Source: Acidobacteria bacterium Mor1 (GTDB lineage: Bacteria; Acidobacteriota; Polarisedimenticolia; Polarisedimenticolales; Polarisedimenticolaceae). Taken from it: 64,000 nt of DNA. Under the pieces are notes generated by a model. It made no database searches. It was not told where the DNA came from and saw nothing but the letters and a program-made list of their open reading frames with translations. Below are positions 63,016-64,000 of the stretch, piece after piece. The translations under genes were made by a program, and so were the position numbers. The DNA lies in contig CP011806.1 of assembly GCA_001664505.1 (NCBI GenBank), forward strand, positions 4,512,149 through 4,576,148. The letters run 5' to 3'. Numbering within the stretch: the stretch's first letter is position 1; every line of letters starts with the position of its first letter.

Positions 63016-64000
63016 GTGGCCGAGACCTCGACGACCCAGCTCGCCGTGATCGGCGGCGGTCCCGGCGGCTATGCCGCGGCGTTCCTCGCGGCCGATCTCG
63101 GTATGGAGGTCACGCTGATCGACCTCGAGGCCAACCCGGGAGGGGTTTGCCTGTACCGCGGCTGCATTCCGTCCAAGGCGCTGCTGCACGTGGCGAAGCT
63201 GCTGGACGAAACCCGCCATGCGGCGGAGTGGGGCATCGAATTCGGCGAGCCACGGATCAAGCTGGCCAAGCTGCGCGCCTTCAAGGAGCGGGTGGTCGAC
63301 AAGCTGACCGGCGGCGTCGGCCAGGTGGCCAAGCTGCGCAAGGTCCGTTTCGTCCGCGGCCGGGCGAAACTGCTCGACGCTCACCGGGTCGAGATCGATC
63401 TGGTCGAGGGCGGACGGGAGACGCTCGAGTTCCAGCACGCGATCCTGGCCACCGGTTCCGAGCCGGCCAAGGTGCCCGGATTCCCTGAAGATCCCGAACG
63501 GATTCTCGATTCCACCGGTGCCCTCGAGCTCAGGGATGTGCCGGAGAAGCTGCTGGTCGTCGGTGGCGGTTACATCGGCCTCGAACTCGGCAGTGTCTAC
63601 GCGGCGCTGGGCAGCAAGGTCACCGTCGTCGAGATGATGCCGTCGCTCCTGGCCGGCGCCGATCCCGACCTGGTGCGGCCGTTGGCCCGCAAGATCGAAG
63701 AACGCGTCGACTCGGTGCTGCTCGAGACCCGGGTCGCCGGAATGAAGGTTCAGAAGAATGGCGTCAAGGTCCGCTTCGAGGGAAAGAACGCCGTCGACGG
63801 TGAGAAGCTCTTCGACAAGGTACTGGTCTCCATCGGCCGCAGGCCCAACTCCGCGGGGCTCGGCCTCGAGAGCACGGCGGTGGTGGTCGACGACCGCGGC
63901 TTCGTCCAGGTCGATCAGCAGCTGCGCACCCGGGAGCCCTCGATCTACGCCATCGGCGATCTGGTGGGGCAGCCGATGCTGGCCCACAAGGCGTCCCACG
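63016..64000 (+). CDS. lpd: Dihydrolipoyl dehydrogenase (PDH E3), 3' end outside window
   Basis: First 328 residues or so, open at the right edge. FAD site AVIGGGPGGYAAAFLAADLG, redox-active disulfide GGVCLYRGCIPSKAL, FAD-linked ILATGSEPAKVPG, NAD site VVGGGYIGLELGSVYAALG and SIYAIGDLVGQPMLAHKAS are all seen. It reoxidises the E2 dihydrolipoyl group with NAD+. GTG 63016 starts 3 bases after the E2 stop. The missing part contains the His-Glu dyad. Confidence 0.95.
   Translation, partial: MAETSTTQLAVIGGGPGGYAAAFLAADLGMEVTLIDLEANPGGVCLYRGCIPSKALLHVAKLLDETRHAAEWGIEFGEPRIKLAKLRAFKERVVDKLTGGVGQVAKLRKVRFVRGRAKLLDAHRVEIDLVEGGRETLEFQHAILATGSEPAKVPGFPEDPERILDSTGALELRDVPEKLLVVGGGYIGLELGSVYAALGSKVTVVEMMPSLLAGADPDLVRPLARKIEERVDSVLLETRVAGMKVQKNGVKVRFEGKNAVDGEKLFDKVLVSIGRRPNSAGLGLESTAVVVDDRGFVQVDQQLRTREPSIYAIGDLVGQPMLAHKASH

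Overview
The window is GC-rich chromosomal DNA, densely packed with about 67 protein genes on both strands. Spacing is short, many neighbours overlap by 1 to 4 bases (ATGA, GTGA, TGATG), and no gap exceeds 300 bases. I see no rRNA, tRNA, CRISPR array, transposase, integrase or phage gene. The gene set suggests a Gram-negative, diderm, respiring bacterium: Lnt, lipoproteins, a beta-barrel protein ending in F, a PilT ATPase, a tricorn protease homologue, type III glutamine synthetase, a homodimeric pyruvate dehydrogenase E1 and a fused E1 alpha/beta 2-oxoacid dehydrogenase. Secreted proteins with a Myxococcus-type Cys-rich repeat, a beta-helix and long secretion-style tails point towards Acidobacteriota or a deltaproteobacterial-grade lineage. 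That placement is inference; there is no marker gene here to settle it.

Layout. 1-4.1 kb: secreted or surface proteins of unknown role. 4.1-5.3 kb: an ECF-type sigma factor with a membrane partner. 5.4-10.5 kb: acyl-CoA dehydrogenase, an ABC1/UbiB-family kinase-like protein, a hotdog thioesterase divergent from a TetR regulator with a palindromic operator between them, an alpha/beta hydrolase and a cupin. 10.5-14.7 kb: a tightly coupled four-gene H-NOX signalling operon (H-NOX sensor, histidine kinase, REC-HDOD and REC with a degenerate HD-GYP-like domain). 14.9-21.6 kb: PilT, small zinc-ribbon protein, beta-barrel, fasciclin, PQQ-propeller protein, a GspG-tailed secreted protein and a CarH-like MerR/B12 regulator. 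21.7-25.4 kb: EgtB-like enzyme among three CBS-domain proteins, then a repetitive lipoprotein. 25.5-32 kb: aldo/keto reductase, GlnN, a secreted peroxiredoxin-like protein with an in-frame UGA, a DsbA-fold isomerase and an Hpt protein. 32.3-40.5 kb: fused E1, dienelactone hydrolase, two membrane proteins, EEP nuclease-Rieske-DusA operon and a nucleotidyltransferase. 40.5-44.5 kb: a ferric-reductase/Rieske redox operon headed by an NrsF-type anti-sigma gene, divergent from DoxX and an ECF sigma. 44.6-54.3 kb: AraC/GyrI regulator, glyoxalase, tricorn, a methyltransferase-DHFR-ACT-TANGO2-thioesterase operon and Lnt. 54.4-64 kb: a secreted helical protein, a SahR-like regulator upstream of ahcY, and aceE-aceF-lpd.

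The strongest unusual signal is at 29008-29625. A peroxiredoxin-like frame is interrupted by one UGA exactly where the family's CPYC motif has its first Cys. A 7-bp hairpin with a GGGUC loop follows it at a distance suited to a bacterial SECIS, so I read it as a selenoprotein. Other points of interest are the H-NOX operon with an HDOD output, the NrsF/ECF-linked Rieske-ferric-reductase operon, the SahR-like promoter/operator, a B12 regulator whose conserved Trp is Cys, and several genes whose -10 box lies only 6 to 9 bases before the start codon, suggesting leaderless mRNAs.
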